From: Eubacteriales Family XIII. Incertae Sedis bacterium
GTDB lineage: Bacteria > Bacillota > Clostridia > Peptostreptococcales > Anaerovoracaceae
DNA: 64,000 nucleotides
NCBI GenBank assembly: GCA_031264295.1
Contig: JAISED010000086.1
Location: 1-64,000 of the forward strand
Reading direction: 5' to 3'
The notes below the pieces were generated by a model. The model saw only the letters and a program-made list of their open reading frames with translations. It had not been told where the DNA came from and ran no database searches. Each line of letters starts with the position of its first letter. Positions within the stretch are counted from its first letter, which is position 1. Shown piece after piece: positions 26,679 to 35,450 of this stretch. Made by a program: the position numbers and the translations under genes.

Positions 26679-27860
26679 ATGGGGCTTCATATTGATAGCA
26701 TAATAGATGATTCTCGTCTTCATGCGCTTTCCAACGACGAAATCGCACGGTACAGCCGTCACATCTTGTTACCTGAAATCGGTGTGAAGGGGCAGGAGCA
26801 GCTTAGGGCGGCCAGGGTTTTGATAATCGGAACCGGCGGCCTCGGCGCCCCGTTAGCGCTGTACCTAGCCGCTGCAGGCGTAGGAACCATAGGTCTCGTG
26901 GATTTCGACATTGTGGAGACTTCAAACCTGCAAAGACAGATAATACATGGCTCCAAGGACATCAATAGACCGAAGGTCGCTTCGGCAAAGGAGCGCATTG
27001 AAAACCTGAATCCGCAGGTAAACGTCATTGAACACATGACACGGCTAACCAGAGAAAACGCGCTTGATATAATGCGCGCTTATGATGTTGTAGCCGACGG
27101 AACGGATAACTATCAGACCAGATACTTGGTGAATGACGCCTGTGTGCTGTTAGGCATCCCCAATGTATATGGTTCAATATTTCAATTCGAAGGGCAGGCA
27201 TCTGTATTCTATGCCGAAGAGGGACCATGTTACAGATGCCTCTACCCCGAACCGCCGCCGCCGGGACTGGTTCCCTCATGCGGCGAAGGCGGTGTTATAG
27301 GAGTACTTCCGGGTATTGTGGGTACAATACAAGCAGGAGAAGTGATAAAACTGATTATCGGCGGTGCGGACAGTCTTATCGGCAGATTGCTGCTGATTGA
27401 CGCATGGCGCATGAAATTCAGGGAGTTGAAGCTTGAAAAAGATCCGCAGTGTCCTATATGCGGTAAAGATAGAAAGATACATAAGCTTATCGATTATGAA
27501 GAATTCTGTGGTCTAAAACCCGATGAAGACGATGAACCTGTTGAAGGTTTAACTGCATATGAACTCAAGGCAAAACTGGATGCAGGCGAAGATATACAGA
27601 TAATAGATATACGAGAATCCCATGAACGCTCAATCGTAAAGTTTCCGAATGCCAAAGAGATACCTATAGAGCAGTTAGCACGGCGTATCAATGAGTTCGA
27701 TCAAAGCATCGACATGGTATTTTTATGTAAAATAGGGCAGCGCAGTGTAGCTGCGATCTACGCATTGAGGCAGGCGGGATATAAGGGCAGAATGTTTAAC
27801 CTGCTGGGCGGCGTGAACGCGTGGGTGAGTGATATTGACGGAAGCATACCGATATACTGA
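26679..27860 (+). CDS. E1-like adenylyltransferase fused to rhodanese (MoeB/MoeZ/ThiF type)
   Basis: Residues 1-260 form a ThiF/MoeB E1 domain: YSRHILLPEIGVKGQEQL, the ATP loop GTGGLGAP, and zinc cysteines in CYRCLYP and CPICGK. Residues about 290-390 form a rhodanese domain with IIDIRESHE and an active-site loop FLCKIGQRS. Such fusions adenylate the C-terminal glycine of a ubiquitin-like sulfur carrier (MoaD, ThiS or CysO) and load sulfur onto it. No carrier gene is seen in the window. GGGAGGGG precedes the ATG, 59 bp after the trpB2-like gene and 23 bp before the serine acetyltransferase, implying one operon. Confidence 0.9.
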   Translation: MGLHIDSIIDDSRLHALSNDEIARYSRHILLPEIGVKGQEQLRAARVLIIGTGGLGAPLALYLAAAGVGTIGLVDFDIVETSNLQRQIIHGSKDINRPKVASAKERIENLNPQVNVIEHMTRLTRENALDIMRAYDVVADGTDNYQTRYLVNDACVLLGIPNVYGSIFQFEGQASVFYAEEGPCYRCLYPEPPPPGLVPSCGEGGVIGVLPGIVGTIQAGEVIKLIIGGADSLIGRLLLIDAWRMKFRELKLEKDPQCPICGKDRKIHKLIDYEEFCGLKPDEDDEPVEGLTAYELKAKLDAGEDIQIIDIRESHERSIVKFPNAKEIPIEQLARRINEFDQSIDMVFLCKIGQRSVAAIYALRQAGYKGRMFNLLGGVNAWVSDIDGSIPIY

Positions 27861-27883
27861 TATATATAAGAGGAGGAAACGTC

Positions 27884-28849
27884 ATGGCAGGGGAACATGA
27901 GGAGGGTATCCATAAATTAGTGTCTCTGATGATGGACAGTTATCATAAAGAGCCGGATATCATCAAGATTGAAACCAGTAAACAGATCAATAAAGCCATT
28001 GTATTAGATATAGTCGAGGATTTGCGAAGCTTGGTCTTTGCCGGGTTTTTCGGAGGAAAGCGGCTGCGTGAAGATGGCATCGAGTATTTCGTGGGTGAGC
28101 TCCTGGAGAAATTGATCTATAATATGGAGAGGCAGATCCGGCGTGCGCTGCGAACGGAAAGCGGAGGCGAGCGCGATGAATCGGAGGTGGCGGAAGAAGC
28201 CGCTTGCACAACACATAAGTTTCTAAAAACCATACCAAAGGTCAGAAGACTGCTGTCTACGGATGTTGACGCATCATTCGACGGCGATCCCGCTGCGTCG
28301 AGCAAGGACGAAATCATCCTTTCATATCCCGGCATTTACGCGATTATGGTGAGTCGGCTTGCGCATGAGCTTTACCTTCTTGACGTGCCGCTTATACCCC
28401 GTATGATGACAGAGCACGCGCATAGTTTGACAGGCATAGACATACACCCTGGCGCAACGATAGGCCATCATTTCTTCCTTGATCATGGTACAGGAATAGT
28501 AGTGGGAGAGACGACTATCATAGGCAATTATGTGAAGATATATCAGGGCGTAACTCTGGGGGCGCTTTCCACAAAGGGAGGACGCCTGCTTTCAAATGTA
28601 AAACGACATCCGACCATCGAAGATAATGTAACGATATATTCCGGAGCTTCTATATTCGGCGGTGATACCGTCATAGGCGAGGGGGTTGTGATCGGTTCAA
28701 ATGCCTTCATCACAAAGAGTGTTGCTGAAAAAACACGTGTAAGTGTGAAAGACCCGGAATTGCAGTTCAGATCGGATGAAGAAAAACTGGATGAGAAGGG
28801 TCAAAACAACGAGTTTACTCAGGATGAACTTTGGTATTATGTAATATAG
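27884..28849 (+). CDS. cysE: Serine O-acetyltransferase (EpsC/CysE type)
   Basis: The 321-aa protein has the alpha-helical SAT N-terminal part with YPGIYAIMVSRLAHEL and the left-handed beta-helix DIHPGATIGHHFFLDHGTGIVVGETTIIGN, including the catalytic histidine region DHGTG. It makes O-acetylserine from serine and acetyl-CoA, the substrate for cysteine synthases. The N-terminal helical part is long, as in EpsC-type proteins. AGAGGAGG precedes the ATG. As the last gene of the trpB2-E1 operon it would supply O-acetylserine to a beta-replacement enzyme. Confidence 0.93.
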   Translation: MAGEHEEGIHKLVSLMMDSYHKEPDIIKIETSKQINKAIVLDIVEDLRSLVFAGFFGGKRLREDGIEYFVGELLEKLIYNMERQIRRALRTESGGERDESEVAEEAACTTHKFLKTIPKVRRLLSTDVDASFDGDPAASSKDEIILSYPGIYAIMVSRLAHELYLLDVPLIPRMMTEHAHSLTGIDIHPGATIGHHFFLDHGTGIVVGETTIIGNYVKIYQGVTLGALSTKGGRLLSNVKRHPTIEDNVTIYSGASIFGGDTVIGEGVVIGSNAFITKSVAEKTRVSVKDPELQFRSDEEKLDEKGQNNEFTQDELWYYVI

Positions 28850-28870
28850 AACAGATGAAGCCCATAGGCG

Positions 28871-30067
28871 TCATCTAATATTCAATAGTTTTTTGATAGC
28901 TGCGTCGAGACCGTCTATAGTAAGTTCATACATGGGAAACATGTCACGCAAAATCTGAATGGTGGAGCTTCCGTAGACCATATCCCAATTCCTGCTTTGA
29001 ATGGGATTCAACCAAACGGATTTTTCGTAGCGCTTTCGTATCTTTGTCATCCATTCGGCGCCGGGGACCTCGTTGTACAGTCCCATAGTAGCGCTTCCGC
29101 CGCGGCGCAAAAGCTCGGACGGCGCCATTGAAGCGTCGCCTACGATGATCAGCCTATATTCCGAATCCAGATTGGCGAGAAGCCAATCGGTTTCGAGCCA
29201 GTCGCCTCTGCGGCAAAACGGCGTCTTATACAGGTAATCGTATATACAGTTATGAAAATAATAGACCTTGAGGTCTCTAAAATGATTCGATTTACTGACT
29301 GCATTGAATAATTTGTTACAGAGTCTATTGTAGGGCAGCATGGAGCCGTCAGAATCAAACAGGAGCAGCAGTTTCAGCGCGTTTTTTCGAGGCTTTGCCC
29401 AGACAAGCGAAAGCTGACCTGCTTTCTTTCCGGTCTCATTAACGGTTTCATCAATGTCAAGCTCAGTAGGCGCCGCGTCGTCATGGGCGGTGTATTGTTT
29501 AAGCTTTCGGAAGGCCATCTGAAACTGTCGGGCGTCAAGAAGCTTGTCCTGACGAAAGTCCTTGAAGTTACGCTCCCCAGCGACCTGAAGGGCGCGATTG
29601 TGCCTGCCCTCTCCGCCAACGCGTATGCCGCGCTCATTGAAACCGCCATGCCCCATAGTAGAAGTGCCGCCGGTTCCTATCCAATAGTTGCCGCCGTCAT
29701 GTCTCTCCTTTTGTTCGCGTTTGCGCTCTTCAAAGCGTTTCTGCAGTTCTTCAAGCTCAAGCAAGTACTCATCAATGACAAGGCGGTCATTGACATCCCG
29801 CATACGAACATCTTCGCTCAGCCACTTCCAGAATGCCTCCGGCAAGAGTTCTTCCGTACCGATTCCGTGGAAGAAAAAAGAAAACACGGAATCAAATTTA
29901 TCATAATCGGACTCCGTCTTGATGAGTATCGCTCGGCAAAGTTGGTAAAAGCCTGTCAGACTTGAATGAGCGAGCCCTTTGTCTAAGGCGTCCATGAAGG
30001 TAAGCCATTCATTCATTGATACCTTCAGCCCCGCATTTTTCAAAGAATAAAAAAACAGTGTAAACAT
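28871..30067 (-). CDS. VWA-domain protein of CoxE type, partner of MoxR ATPase
   Basis: The 398-aa protein has a helical N-terminal half (MNEWLTFMDALDKGL) and a C-terminal von Willebrand A-like region with LLLLFDSDGSMLPYN, an altered DxSxS metal site (DSDGS). A Gly-rich stretch (GTGGTSTMGHGGFNERGIRVGG) joins them. Such proteins pair with MoxR AAA ATPases and help assemble or insert cofactors into enzymes; the client here is unknown. It follows the moxR gene by six bases on the same strand. No signal peptide or membrane segment is seen, so it is cytoplasmic. Confidence 0.85.
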   Translation of the reverse strand: MFTLFFYSLKNAGLKVSMNEWLTFMDALDKGLAHSSLTGFYQLCRAILIKTESDYDKFDSVFSFFFHGIGTEELLPEAFWKWLSEDVRMRDVNDRLVIDEYLLELEELQKRFEERKREQKERHDGGNYWIGTGGTSTMGHGGFNERGIRVGGEGRHNRALQVAGERNFKDFRQDKLLDARQFQMAFRKLKQYTAHDDAAPTELDIDETVNETGKKAGQLSLVWAKPRKNALKLLLLFDSDGSMLPYNRLCNKLFNAVSKSNHFRDLKVYYFHNCIYDYLYKTPFCRRGDWLETDWLLANLDSEYRLIIVGDASMAPSELLRRGGSATMGLYNEVPGAEWMTKIRKRYEKSVWLNPIQSRNWDMVYGSSTIQILRDMFPMYELTIDGLDAAIKKLLNIR

Positions 30068-30073
30068 AGCAGT

Positions 30074-30919
30074 CTATACCCAACGTTGTTTGAGACTATA
30101 ACCCTTTTCACGGATTTCATTCAGTGTATCAATGTCCTGGTTCTTCTTGAGAAGCACTCCGATAAACGGATAGTCCTTGATCTTATCTAGGGGTATGCCG
30201 GATAGTGTCAATGCTTGCAGCCAATCCAGCAGTTCAGAGGTGCCGGGCTTCTTTTGCAATCCTTGGGTGTTGCGCAGGCCATAGAATGACTCCAATGCAT
30301 AGTTGAGTAAGCTATTGTCGATATTGGGATAATGAACCCTTACGATCTCTTCCATTTTGTCATAGGTGGGAAAGGCGATGTAGTGGAAAACACAGCGCCT
30401 AAGGAAGGCGTCAGGCAGTTCTTTTTCAGCGTTCGAAGTGATTATCGTAACAGGACGCTGCTTTGCGTGAACGATTTCTTTGGTTTCATTGACATAGAAT
30501 TCCATCTTGTCAAGCTCCCATAATAGATCGTTCGGGAATTCCAGATCCGCCTTATCTATTTCGTCTATCAGAAGCACAACCTGCGATTCTGAGGTGAAAG
30601 CCTCACCGAGTTTTCCGAGCTTTATGTAATGTTTCACGTCCTTGACGTCGCCCTCACCGAATTGACTGTCGTAAAGGCGTTGTACTGTATCATACATGTA
30701 AAGCCCTTCCTGAGCCTTGGTGGTGGACTTAATATTCCATATTATGAGTTCCTTGCCCAGGGATTCAGCGATGGCGATGGCAAGCATTGTCTTGCCTGTG
30801 CCGGGTTCGCCTTTAACCAGCAGGGGCTTAGCCAACGCGATTGATATATTCACAGCATTTTGTAAATCGTCGGCAGCGACATAGTTCTGTGCGCCTTTAA
30901 AATCATTCATTTTATTCAT
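30074..30919 (-). CDS. MoxR-family AAA ATPase
   Basis: The product of about 281 aa begins MNKMNDFKGAQNYVAADDL and has Walker A GEPGTGKTML, Walker B VVLLIDEIDKAD, sensor motif TSNAEKELPDAFLRR and a C-terminal lid. MoxR ATPases act as chaperones together with VWA proteins, and the next gene encodes one. GGAG eight bases before ATG 30919 supports this start; the longer track ORF from 31012 includes upstream non-coding bases. The client complex is not evident from neighbours. Confidence 0.9.
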   Translation of the reverse strand: MNKMNDFKGAQNYVAADDLQNAVNISIALAKPLLVKGEPGTGKTMLAIAIAESLGKELIIWNIKSTTKAQEGLYMYDTVQRLYDSQFGEGDVKDVKHYIKLGKLGEAFTSESQVVLLIDEIDKADLEFPNDLLWELDKMEFYVNETKEIVHAKQRPVTIITSNAEKELPDAFLRRCVFHYIAFPTYDKMEEIVRVHYPNIDNSLLNYALESFYGLRNTQGLQKKPGTSELLDWLQALTLSGIPLDKIKDYPFIGVLLKKNQDIDTLNEIREKGYSLKQRWV

Positions 30920-31047
30920 GCAAACTCTCCAATAATTAAATATTCTGACAATTAGGCCTTCCTCTAAGATGATATTTCCACACGAAATATACCCGCAATT
31001 AGTCACTTTCAAGCAGAATCAATACAGTCGTGATCCGCCGGACATAT

Positions 31048-33306
31048 TCACAGAGATATTTTATACACCGATAAGCATATAGCTAGACAGCCGGTTGCCG
31101 CCAGCCCTGAGAACACACTGGCAGGAAGCCACAGGCTTAGGGCGGAGAACGAAACTCCCAGTAAAATGGGGCTTATGATTATCGCCGCCGCAATGAGCAA
31201 AAGGATGTCGAGAGGAAACGCCAGCCATATTGTTTTCCTGAATGTCCATCCGTCGTCACCGCGGCGGGATTTGCCGATCTGCATTAACAGCCGTATCCGC
31301 CGAAATGCTAATATTAGCATGAGGGCTATTGCTGCGGCGCAGATGACTGTCAGTGATGTAAAAATTATATCAAAAATACGCTTGATATCGGGTTCATAAT
31401 CAGAAGGGGCTTTGTCTTCGAGAATATTCAGTATGTTATACGCTATATTGTCGGTATTTACGGCGGAATTCATATTGGTGAGAACACATACCGCAATTCC
31501 GCTGCGGGTGCGAATGGCAGCCTTGGCCGAATAACCCACAGTGTATCCTGAATGATATATCTCGCCGGAGGACTCGTCAACGAACCATCCTGCGGCATAA
31601 GACGCGCCGGGATCCGCGGCGGATGAGTCAGCTGTGTTCAGCGAATTCACTTGATGGGATTTTTCGATAATATCTACAAAACGTTCGGGTATTTTCGCTT
31701 CACCCATTTGAATTTGCAGCCAACGAACCATATCTTGAACATCAGAAATAATGTACGCGGCGGAAGTGTTTCTATCAGCCGTCGGCAGGGGATATGGTCT
31801 GGCGTTTAAAAATGACAGACGGCTGCCGTCTATAATTCTGCCCGTGTTCAGCGCGCTTTGAGGGTCGGTATAGGTGTTATTAAGCCCGAGAGGCGCTAGC
31901 ACATCTTCGGTTAGAAAGCTCTCATAGCTTCGATTGGATACGGCAGCGATGATCAATCTCAGAAGATAATAATTTGTATCAGAATAAGCATATTCTTGAG
32001 AGGGGTAGGATTCTAATTCTACTCGGCCTCCGCGCGCGTTTATATCCTGCGGGGTATCGTCTGTAATGCGGAAGTAAGCAGCTTTCTCGTCGGAGATGCC
32101 GCTGGTTTGATAAAGCAGATCGGCGATTGTGATGTCTTCAGGCGGCACGGGTTTATTTTTATAGAATGCCTCGAATCGCGGCAAATGCTTATTTACAGGA
32201 TCGTCAAGGGAGAGCCAGCCGTAGCTTTCAAGCAAAAGAACGCCGACTGCCGTATAGGAGTTGGACAAAGCGCCTATTTGAAAAAGCGAGTTTATGTTTA
32301 GAGAAGGACGCCCCCCGGCAAGGGTGGAATTGGCGGCGGAGGATGCCGCGCCATTTGTGTCGGCGGAATCATCCGGGTTAGCTGTGCTGCTTGCGTCTGC
32401 CGCGCCGCGATCGGTTGAGACTGCCGCCTTGTCCGGATCAGAGGCTTCGTCATTCGGGCGAACTGTGTTATCTGAATCGACGGAAACAAAGTTGCTGGCG
32501 CCGTAATAAAGGTACTCTGTCTGACCCTCTCGCAGTACAGCGATGGCCGCCACGGGTATTTTGGCTCGGATGAGTTCTTCGCGGACTATCTTGTCGATCT
32601 CTTCGCGCGCGGAAGAGAACAATGACGCGTCACCCGCGGAATCGAAATAGAATTCGGCGACAAGGCCGCTTATCATATCGTGTTCCTTTGACCGGCTATT
32701 AAGGGCAGGCTGCTCCTCAGACGCCTCATAGTGATACTCGACCACAGGATCGAGACCGGCGGGCATATTGCCGAGGTCTATGACGCCGGAATAGAGAACC
32801 CTGTTTTTCCATCGTAAGCTGCCTTCGGCGAAGAATTTGTACTGCATGTCGGCGTCTACGGCCGCGCCGTTTTCGTCCGTAAGATCCCATGTGTAGTACA
32901 ATCTGCCGGTCTGCGGCGTGGCGCCTGATATAGCATCGGCTTGCTCTTTAGACATAGAAGCAAGCCCGGATTTCTCAACCCAAGTCGGGATAGAATCAGG
33001 TCTGTTAGCATATCCCCCCTGTGCGGTAAAGTTCGTCGCGTATAGGGTTTTTATGTGATTGCCGTTTTCATCCTCGATCCAGACCGCGAATTGATTGCTG
33101 GCATGGCCGGATTGTTTTACATAGTCAAAGCTGATTATAATCCTGCCGTCGGAACTGATATCGGAAACAGGAACCGACTCGGCTGATGTTGCGCCGCCGG
33201 TCGTCGCCGGTGTTGCTGATGCTGCTGTAAGCGCGCCATGCCCCCATGTGACAGATGTGAATAGCATTAACGAGCATAAAAAAAGAGAAAACAGAGGGAT
33301 TTTCAT
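31048..33306 (-). CDS. Membrane serine-hydrolase-like protein lacking the SxxK nucleophile motif
   Basis: A signal peptide (MKIPLFSLFLCSLMLFTSVTWG) is followed by a DUF2271-like region (FAVWIEDENGNHIKTLYATN). Next comes a class C beta-lactamase/penicillin-binding-type domain with LSLDDPVNKHLP, YSDTNYYLL and HSGYTVGYS, and finally about four membrane helices. Where the family has FxIGSxSK, this protein reads FQIGALSNSYTA, so both catalytic Ser and Lys appear replaced (Ala and Asn). About 60 Asp/Ala/Ser-rich residues are inserted just before that site. It may be a binding pseudoenzyme. GGAG nine bases before 33306 supports the start; the track TTG overlaps it. Confidence 0.82.
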   Translation of the reverse strand: MKIPLFSLFLCSLMLFTSVTWGHGALTAASATPATTGGATSAESVPVSDISSDGRIIISFDYVKQSGHASNQFAVWIEDENGNHIKTLYATNFTAQGGYANRPDSIPTWVEKSGLASMSKEQADAISGATPQTGRLYYTWDLTDENGAAVDADMQYKFFAEGSLRWKNRVLYSGVIDLGNMPAGLDPVVEYHYEASEEQPALNSRSKEHDMISGLVAEFYFDSAGDASLFSSAREEIDKIVREELIRAKIPVAAIAVLREGQTEYLYYGASNFVSVDSDNTVRPNDEASDPDKAAVSTDRGAADASSTANPDDSADTNGAASSAANSTLAGGRPSLNINSLFQIGALSNSYTAVGVLLLESYGWLSLDDPVNKHLPRFEAFYKNKPVPPEDITIADLLYQTSGISDEKAAYFRITDDTPQDINARGGRVELESYPSQEYAYSDTNYYLLRLIIAAVSNRSYESFLTEDVLAPLGLNNTYTDPQSALNTGRIIDGSRLSFLNARPYPLPTADRNTSAAYIISDVQDMVRWLQIQMGEAKIPERFVDIIEKSHQVNSLNTADSSAADPGASYAAGWFVDESSGEIYHSGYTVGYSAKAAIRTRSGIAVCVLTNMNSAVNTDNIAYNILNILEDKAPSDYEPDIKRIFDIIFTSLTVICAAAIALMLILAFRRIRLLMQIGKSRRGDDGWTFRKTIWLAFPLDILLLIAAAIIISPILLGVSFSALSLWLPASVFSGLAATGCLAICLSVYKISL

Positions 33307-33351
33307 ATAATTAATCTCCAATTGATAATACTAATCCGCAAAACGCCGAAA

Positions 33352-33375
33352 GCACGGGTCATTTTAGACCCGTGC
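33352..33375 (-). terminator. Hairpin downstream of tRNA-Lys, likely terminator
   Basis: GCACGGGTC and GACCCGTGC form a perfect 9-bp stem with a six-base loop, a few bases after the tRNA 3' end on the minus strand. The following bases (TTTCGGCGTTTT) are only partly T-rich. Confidence 0.5.
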
Positions 33376-33380
33376 CACAA

Positions 33381-33456
33381 TGGTACTCCGTCAGGGGTTC
33401 GAACCCTGGACACCCTGATTAAGAGTCAGGTGCTCTACCAACTGAGCTAACGGAGC
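33381..33456 (-). tRNA. tRNA-Lys (anticodon CTT)
   Basis: The minus strand reads GCTCCGT for the acceptor arm, TAGCTCAGTTGGTAGAGCA for the D arm, an anticodon stem-loop CCTGA-CTCTTAA-TCAGG, and the T arm with GGTTCGAACCC. ACGGAGT then pairs with the acceptor, ending in A and an encoded CCA. The anticodon CTT reads AAG lysine codons. One G-U pair closes the acceptor stem. All four arms fold without mismatches I could see. Confidence 0.96.
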
Positions 33457-33485
33457 GCAAACATCCGCTCTCAAGTACATTTTAC

Positions 33486-33514
33486 ATGTTAACACGCCAT
33501 TCGTAACTTGTCAA
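33486..33514 (-). promoter_or_regulatory. Promoter for tRNA-Lys
   Basis: On the minus strand a perfect TTGACA is followed after 17 bp by TAACAT, about 30 bp before the tRNA 5' end. Confidence 0.6.
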
Positions 33515-33544
33515 TATAAAAACTGCGGATTTTATTTCTTTTCG

Positions 33545-33573
33545 TTGCCTTGTGTGTTGATATATTATATAAT
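33545..33573 (+). promoter_or_regulatory. Promoter for the zinc-ribbon protein gene
   Basis: TTGCCT and a perfect TATAAT are separated by 17 bp, about 110 bp upstream of the ATG at 33684. The leader then contains two copies of a CGGTGAAAAT word near 33582 and 33604. Confidence 0.6.
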
Positions 33574-33683
33574 GTAGGTTACGGTGAAAATTGTCAGGTC
33601 GCGGTGAAAATAACTAATCATGCGCGGTCGTTATTTTGCGGCTTATGTGTCGGCTACATAAAATAAGTTAAAGGGGGAAGTGA

Positions 33684-35399
33684 ATGTATTGCGTTATTTG
33701 CGGTAATTTACTTGAAGATACAGATCTTGTCTGCAAAGTTTGCGGAGCGGATCTTGAAGAACAGAGGCGGTCTGACAGTGATGAGACTGTTGCCTCTGTT
33801 GACGGCGGCGTTCAAGGCGGTGTAACTGCGCCCCCTGAGGAGGCGGACGGAAAGGCCGAAGAAAAGGGCGATTCCGAAAGTGAGAAAAGCGGCGCCGAAG
33901 ATGTTTCAGCGAAAACCGAGGAAGATGTCAGCGAATTTCAGTGGAATGTCCACGTGTTTCCGAAGAATGAAACTCGAAAGACAGAAGATATTGATTTCAA
34001 CTGGAAAGAAGAAATGGAAGCTATCAGAGCCAGGGAAAAGCTCGCAGCGGAGCCGGAGCGCGCCGGAACCGCCGCTGTTGCGGTGGAACGCGAGCATACG
34101 CCGATAGGAAACCAGTCTCAGGACGTGGGCTTCAACAGTGCGCGGGATGGGCGGACGGATGAGGAAGATGCCCTGGCGCAGAATAGTCAAGCGTTCAACA
34201 TGATAGTTGATGAGATCTTCGGGACGGAGAATGATGTGGGCGACTATGATGAATTGGAACCCTTGTATATGCATCATACTCAACTATCGCAGTTTGAGCA
34301 GAACTCGGCCAGAGAGAACAGAGAGCGCTTTTTCACGTTTAATAAGAAAAATGAAGAATTCCAAAAACTATTGGATCAGGAATATGAGAGGCTGCAAAGG
34401 TATGATACCCCAGGCATGAAAGAAGCCGGAAATATATTAGGTGTAAGTTTTAAGCTGGGAAAAAATGTGATCTCGCATGAAGCGGAGCAAGACGGTGGCG
34501 GAACTGCGGCAGCGGGAGTTAAAACCGGCGGCGCGGCTGAGAAGAAGGCTGTGACCGGCGAAGCTGCGGTGAGTGATGCGAGGCAGGATGCCGGCGGTTT
34601 GGGCGGCGCAGTGGAAAACGCTGTGGCTGGGGAAGTTGCGGCGACGGAGACGGCTGTGTCTGGGGAAGCCGCAGTGAGCGATGCGAGGCAAGATGTCGGC
34701 GGTTTTGATGACGCGGCGGCGGAGACGGCTGTGACCGGCGAAGCTGCGGTGAGTGATGCGAGGCAGGATGCCGGCGGTTTGGGCGGCGCAGTGGAAAACG
34801 CTGTGACCGGGGAAGCTGCAGCGGCGGAGACGGCTGTGGCTAGGGAAGCCGCAGTGAGTGATGTGAGGCAAGCTGTCGGTGGCTTGGATGGCGCGGCGGC
34901 GGAGACGGCCGTGACTGGGGAAGTTGCAGCGGCGGAGAAGGTTGTGGCTGGGGAAGCCGCAGTGCGTGATGTGAGGCAAGCTGCCGGCGGCTTGGGCGGC
35001 GCAGTGGAGACGGCTGTGACCGGGGAAGCTGCAGTGGGTGACGTTAAGCAAGATGCCGGCGGCGTTGATGGCGCGGCGGCGGAGAAGGCTGTGATCGGTG
35101 AATCAGGTGAGCTTGTGAATGAAGGCGGCGAATCGCTTAGCCGGAATGAGAACGCAAAATCACGTGATGAAACCTTCGAGGCTATGGAGAAGGGGATGGA
35201 AGAATGGGAGCAGGTAAAACACAGGAATTCAATTATAAAAAGAGTCGTTGTGATTGTACTTATCATTGCTGTTCTGGGATCAGGCATAGCTGTGATCATG
35301 CAATACATGCCGGACAGTCAGGCGGCGAATATACTGAATTCAATATTTTCATTCTTGATAGGCAGCTCTTCAGAACAGCTTATAGATAATATGGTATAG
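33684..35399 (+). CDS. Zinc-ribbon, tail-anchored membrane protein with long Ala/Val/Glu tandem repeats
   Basis: The 571-aa protein opens with a zinc ribbon (C3, C6, C17 and C20 in MYCVICGN and VCKVCGA), followed by an acidic region without known domain. From about 285 to 480 it consists of imperfect repeats such as AVTGEAAVSDARQDAGGLGGAVENAV. One membrane helix (about 519-539, VVVIVLIIAVLGSGIAVIM) lies near the C-terminus, leaving about 30 residues outside. No signal peptide is seen, so the ribbon and repeats should be cytoplasmic. I recognise no function. AAGGGGGAAG precedes the ATG and a promoter lies upstream; pckA follows by about 50 bp. Confidence 0.8.
   Translation: MYCVICGNLLEDTDLVCKVCGADLEEQRRSDSDETVASVDGGVQGGVTAPPEEADGKAEEKGDSESEKSGAEDVSAKTEEDVSEFQWNVHVFPKNETRKTEDIDFNWKEEMEAIRAREKLAAEPERAGTAAVAVEREHTPIGNQSQDVGFNSARDGRTDEEDALAQNSQAFNMIVDEIFGTENDVGDYDELEPLYMHHTQLSQFEQNSARENRERFFTFNKKNEEFQKLLDQEYERLQRYDTPGMKEAGNILGVSFKLGKNVISHEAEQDGGGTAAAGVKTGGAAEKKAVTGEAAVSDARQDAGGLGGAVENAVAGEVAATETAVSGEAAVSDARQDVGGFDDAAAETAVTGEAAVSDARQDAGGLGGAVENAVTGEAAAAETAVAREAAVSDVRQAVGGLDGAAAETAVTGEVAAAEKVVAGEAAVRDVRQAAGGLGGAVETAVTGEAAVGDVKQDAGGVDGAAAEKAVIGESGELVNEGGESLSRNENAKSRDETFEAMEKGMEEWEQVKHRNSIIKRVVVIVLIIAVLGSGIAVIMQYMPDSQAANILNSIFSFLIGSSSEQLIDNMV
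34549..35095 (+). repeat. Coding tandem repeat array (about 90-bp units)
   Basis: Units built on GAAGCTGCGGTGAGTGATGC and GCCGGCGGTTTGGGCGG recur about six times. The block at 34549-34625 and the block 180 bp later are identical, including all of 34561-34620 against 34741-34800. This indicates recent duplication of a two-unit segment. All units keep the reading frame. Confidence 0.9.
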
Positions 35400-35450
35400 T
35401 TAATTAGCGTATCCGTAGATACATAGTAGTAGATGATATGGAGGAAAATA

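Noticed and set aside
34376-35308. Long minus-strand ORFs (310 and 204 aa) over the zinc-ribbon repeats
   Set aside because: They are antisense to a repeat tract with strong codon bias, which opens all frames; no ribosome site or domain was seen.
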